Below, in pieces: positions 5,262 through 7,231 of a DNA stretch of 7,231 nt. The notes under the pieces are model-generated. The model saw only the letters and a program-made list of their open reading frames with translations. It was not told the origin of the DNA and did no database searches. The stretch is from Gammaproteobacteria bacterium (GTDB lineage Bacteria; Pseudomonadota; Gammaproteobacteria; Arenicellales; Poriferihabitantaceae). The translations under genes and the position numbers were made by a program. How positions within the stretch are numbered: position 1 is the stretch's first letter; each line of letters starts with the position of its first letter. The DNA lies in assembly GCA_009839585.1 (NCBI GenBank), contig VXPI01000129.1:1-7231 (forward strand). Reading direction: 5' to 3'.

Positions 5262-6680
5262 TTAGAGTTGCCTCACGAAACTCAAATCACCATAAGTACG
5301 TGTGTAATCCTGATCATCAGGGGCTTTATTTGAATCACGCCTGGAACGGCCGATTGTCAAACGAGGACTGAAGCCGAAGATGGTTAAATCCCTCTTGAGG
5401 ATATTGACACTTATATCCGTAGTCTCGTCTTTTCTGAGGCTTCCGTCATCCGTAAGATTCTGCGTATCCCATTTTGTCCTGCGAAGGGATCCGTTAAGGC
5501 CCACGGTATAACCCCGGGGGAAATCCCGGTTGACACTCATGAAAAGGCCCTTAGTCCTATGACGGCCATTCATAAAATGCGGTCGCTCTCGCCCCCATAG
5601 CAGCGATCCTGAAAAATTCAGATTTGGAGTAGCGTAGAATCGTCCACCGAATATGTAATTATGGACAATCCCGTTGTTTTGAGGGTCGGCTTCCCTGTAA
5701 TATCGTTCTGCCCAGGATAGATCGAAGTTCAAGAGGGTGCGAGGCCCCGTCTGATGTCTCCCCTCAAAGCTCACACCGTGATCGTTTGAAGCAATCCTGC
5801 CGGCTTCCCAACGGCGAGCAGTCGTTGCAAGCAGGCTGACAGATGTTCGTTGAGAAATCAGGAATTGCGGGCCAATATGCAGGGAAAGGGCCGAACGATC
5901 ATAGGGGCTTCTTTCATAGTCGCGTTGGGAGATATCTACGCCAATGCGTAATCGGGTGCGCTGATTTAATGGATAATGATATTCTCCACCCGTGAATATC
6001 CGCAGGCCTACTCCTGAAGTAGGAGGCTCATTGTCGCGCTCAAAAGGCAGGCCGAAGAGTTCAATGATCCTCTGTTCCGATACCTGGCCGATATTGGTAT
6101 CGGGAGCAAGGGCAAAGCCGAAATAGGCTGTCCATCGTTTGCGGGCCCGAATGGCATTCAGAAAACGCTGGACATTCGCCACTACAGCGGGCGGGAGATT
6201 GCCAGCCATAACCCGGTCAAAGTGCTGTTTTGAGAGTTCATCGTCCCCCTTCATAAAGAACGCTCGGGCTAATTCAAGTCGCACCCGTACGCGCTCAGGA
6301 TCAGCACTCAGAATCGCCAGAAAAGCGGCTATGGAAACATCGAGGATCGCATTGCGGTCCTTTTCCGGAAGTTCGGGACCATGGGCGGCATTCAGTGTAG
6401 CCATGCCAACATCAAACAGCAATGATGCCGCTTCCGGGTCATTTGCGAGTGGTTCAAGAATTTCGAAGGCTGGTTCCCAGTGGCCACTGCGAAGCAGGGA
6501 TTTTGCCTCCTTAACGAGTGATGATTGAATAACCGACTCTGCCGATTCAGACTCTGCCGATTCAGACTCTGCCGATTCAGATTGTTCGTCAGGATTCTCC
6601 TGTGCCATAGTGGACAAGCCCAGCCCCATGGCTAGCATCGTTATCGTAAAAAGCGAGGTGATTTTTCGTCTGTAGCGCAT
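5262..6680 (-). CDS. Slam-type surface lipoprotein assembly modifier (TPR plus DUF560 barrel)
   Basis: An outer-membrane protein of 472 residues. Slam proteins help move lipoproteins such as TbpB across the outer membrane to the cell surface. A Sec signal peptide (MRYRRKITSLF..., cleavage likely after STMA, residue 26) is followed by an acidic Ser-Glu-Ala repeat (about 34-49). A helical TPR-like periplasmic domain follows (about 54-182; EAKSLLRSGHWEPAFEIL, RLELARAFFMKGDDELSKQHFDRV, NVQRFLNAIRAR). The rest is the barrel, opening with AYFGFALAPDTNIG (185-198) and closing with GFSPRLTIGRSRRDSN and a final YGDLSFVRQL. The last residue is Leu instead of the usual aromatic. I chose ATG at 6680 because it gives a proper signal peptide and has AAGG nine nt upstream. 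An in-frame ATG at 6794 would add 38 residues ahead of the signal peptide. The TbpB-like lipoprotein at 984-1958 is a likely client. The family call is strong; the client is inferred. Confidence 0.88.
   Translation of the reverse strand: MRYRRKITSLFTITMLAMGLGLSTMAQENPDEQSESAESESAESESAESVIQSSLVKEAKSLLRSGHWEPAFEILEPLANDPEAASLLFDVGMATLNAAHGPELPEKDRNAILDVSIAAFLAILSADPERVRVRLELARAFFMKGDDELSKQHFDRVMAGNLPPAVVANVQRFLNAIRARKRWTAYFGFALAPDTNIGQVSEQRIIELFGLPFERDNEPPTSGVGLRIFTGGEYHYPLNQRTRLRIGVDISQRDYERSPYDRSALSLHIGPQFLISQRTSVSLLATTARRWEAGRIASNDHGVSFEGRHQTGPRTLLNFDLSWAERYYREADPQNNGIVHNYIFGGRFYATPNLNFSGSLLWGRERPHFMNGRHRTKGLFMSVNRDFPRGYTVGLNGSLRRTKWDTQNLTDDGSLRKDETTDISVNILKRDLTIFGFSPRLTIGRSRRDSNKAPDDQDYTRTYGDLSFVRQL
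6535..6579. repeat. Perfect 15-bp tandem repeat, three copies, in the Slam gene
   Basis: The plus-strand unit GACTCTGCCGATTCA occurs at 6535-6549, 6550-6564 and 6565-6579 without a mismatch. It encodes a five-residue Ser/Glu/Ala unit, so copy changes keep the frame and only alter the length of an acidic linker just after the signal peptide. Confidence 0.95.
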
Positions 6681-6701
6681 CCTGAAGTGCCTTGATTCAA
6701 T

Positions 6702-6707
6702 TCTATA
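6702..6707 (-). promoter_or_regulatory. Possible -10 element of the Slam gene
   Basis: TATAGA (6707-6702) is the same -10 hexamer as in the cimA promoter. No good -35 lies at the right distance, and the start point near 6695 would leave the AAGG ribosome binding site almost at the RNA end. An alternative lies further upstream (TTGCAG and TAATAC with a long spacer near 6790-6760). Weak call. Confidence 0.2.
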
Positions 6708-6784
6708 ATTTTCCTTGTGGAGAGGCATCCCGTCGTACAGCAGACGGCCCTGCTTTCTGCCTTGTATTAAGCGACTCAATGGCG

Positions 6785-6806
6785 AGTACTGCAAGTGCAG
6801 AATACT
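6785..6806. repeat. Inverted repeat upstream of the Slam gene
   Basis: AGTACTGCA (6785-6793) pairs with TGCAG (6796-6800) and TACT (6803-6806), giving nine pairs with a two-base bulge and a two-base centre. It lies about 105-125 bp before the Slam start codon. It could be a regulator site. The centre is too tight for a stable RNA hairpin without melting inner pairs. Confidence 0.35.
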
Positions 6807-6875
6807 ACCAAAAATTGATGCCGATGCAATAGAAAAGATTGTTGTGACGACGCGGACCGAGTGGGTGGGTTGTTA

Positions 6876-7208
6876 TCATTCCCCGCCTTCGCTTCCTGCT
6901 TCTGGGCATCTCCGTGCAAAATGTAAAATAAATCCTGGGGTGATCGCTGCTAACAAGCCTCTTTTTCCGAACATTGCTAATATCACTTTTCGTACCATCA
7001 GAGACGTGGGAAATGTGGCTGGGTTGACTCTGCCCCGATCTTTTTCCTCATCCGTCAATAGCCTATCATTTGGCATAGTACCCCAATTGTAATTGGCTTC
7101 CTTAAGTTCAAGCACGCAAGCCTTGCCGTCCCACTCGACTGGCAAGGAAACCAGTCTCGGCATAATGGCATCAAGATCCGATGCGAATGTGTAAGAGTTC
7201 CGATTCAT
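6876..7208 (-). CDS. Small hypothetical reading frame, doubtful
   Basis: A 110-residue frame that I do not recognise. The first 42 residues (MNRNSYTFASDLDAI..., SLPVEWDGKACVLELKEANYNW) look like real globular protein: mixed charges, a W-D-G turn, and alternating strand-like residues. The rest reads differently: MPNDRLLTDEEKDRGRV, then a hydrophobic stretch (VILAMFGKRGLLAAITPGFILHF), then a low-information tail (CPEAGSEGGE). The change occurs near an inverted repeat at 7083-7096. It may be a truncated 5' end joined to unrelated DNA. No ribosome binding site is visible before the ATG at 7208. It lies upstream of the Slam gene on the same strand, about 195 bp from it. Confidence 0.3.
   Translation of the reverse strand: MNRNSYTFASDLDAIMPRLVSLPVEWDGKACVLELKEANYNWGTMPNDRLLTDEEKDRGRVNPATFPTSLMVRKVILAMFGKRGLLAAITPGFILHFARRCPEAGSEGGE
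7083..7096. repeat. Perfect inverted repeat CCAATT-GT-AATTGG
   Basis: Six-base arms around two bases. It lies inside the doubtful frame at 6876-7208, at about the point where its protein-like character changes. It could mark a junction or be a binding site. Confidence 0.4.
7121..7147. repeat. Inverted repeat CCTTGCC/GGCAAGG
   Basis: Perfect 7-bp arms (7121-7127 and 7141-7147) with a 13-nt loop, inside the first part of the doubtful frame at 6876-7208. No T tract follows on either strand, so it is not an intrinsic terminator. Confidence 0.4.
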
Positions 7209-7231
7209 GGGATATCTACAAAGGATAAAGA

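Noticed and set aside
6535..6579. Tandem repeats as a CRISPR array
   Set aside because: The units are directly adjacent without spacers and are in frame within a gene.
6681..6794. ATG at 6794 as start of the Slam gene
   Set aside because: It would put 38 residues in front of an otherwise normal signal peptide, whereas the ATG at 6680 has AAGG nine nt upstream.
6940..7040. Possible attC- or REP-like repeat, suggested by GCTAACAAGCC and TTGACTCTGCCCC
   Set aside because: No matching partner arms or second copy could be found; the likeness is superficial.
6715..7092. Plus-strand frame of 125 residues
   Set aside because: It crosses the Slam upstream region, has no ribosome binding site or recognisable motif, and overlaps the opposite frame.

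Overview
The window is a stretch of bacterial chromosome, most likely from a Gram-negative proteobacterium and plausibly a gammaproteobacterium. The reasons are an outer-membrane Slam protein, a lipoprotein with a Gly-rich tether, and a tRNA-Gln close to the enterobacterial glnV gene as I remember it. The genus cannot be told from the sequence. Every convincing protein gene lies on the minus strand, so the natural reading direction is from high to low coordinates.

Layout, read along the minus strand. A doubtful small reading frame (7208-6876) comes first. It is followed by a Slam-type surface lipoprotein assembly modifier (6680-5262) that carries a perfect 15-bp tandem repeat just after its signal peptide. 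A 318-bp gap (5261-4944) holds an extended -10 promoter that runs straight into a hairpin with a T tract, and then an imperfect palindrome. Next come a MalY/PatB-type PLP C-S lyase or aminotransferase (4943-3777), a short AT-rich promoter region, and a Leptospira-type (R)-citramalate synthase, cimA (3638-2091). A tRNA-Gln(CUG) (2062-1986) sits only 28 nt after cimA, and a TbpB-like surface lipoprotein (1958-984) starts only 27 nt after the tRNA. The left end (762-1) holds the front part of an AAA-ATPase-like gene of the PF09820/DUF1703 type. That gene has a one-base frameshift near its start and is cut by the window edge.

How the genes fit together. The strongest functional link is between Slam and the lipoprotein: Slam proteins move TbpB-like lipoproteins to the cell surface, and both partners occur here within 6 kb, separated by metabolic genes and a tRNA. 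cimA supplies the threonine-independent route to isoleucine by condensing pyruvate with acetyl-CoA. The MalY/PatB-like enzyme probably acts in sulfur amino-acid metabolism. The AAA-ATPase-like gene looks more G+C-rich by eye than its neighbours and is probably accessory.

The least expected signal is on the otherwise empty plus strand, between the AAA-ATPase gene and the lipoprotein gene. A perfect -35 box, a 17-bp spacer and a -10-like box (796-824) are followed about 50 bp later by a long G+C-rich hairpin and six T residues (877-934). Together they look like a stand-alone small RNA gene of about 100 nt. A second promoter-plus-hairpin unit (5136-5062, minus strand) could be another short RNA or an attenuated leader for the MalY-like gene.
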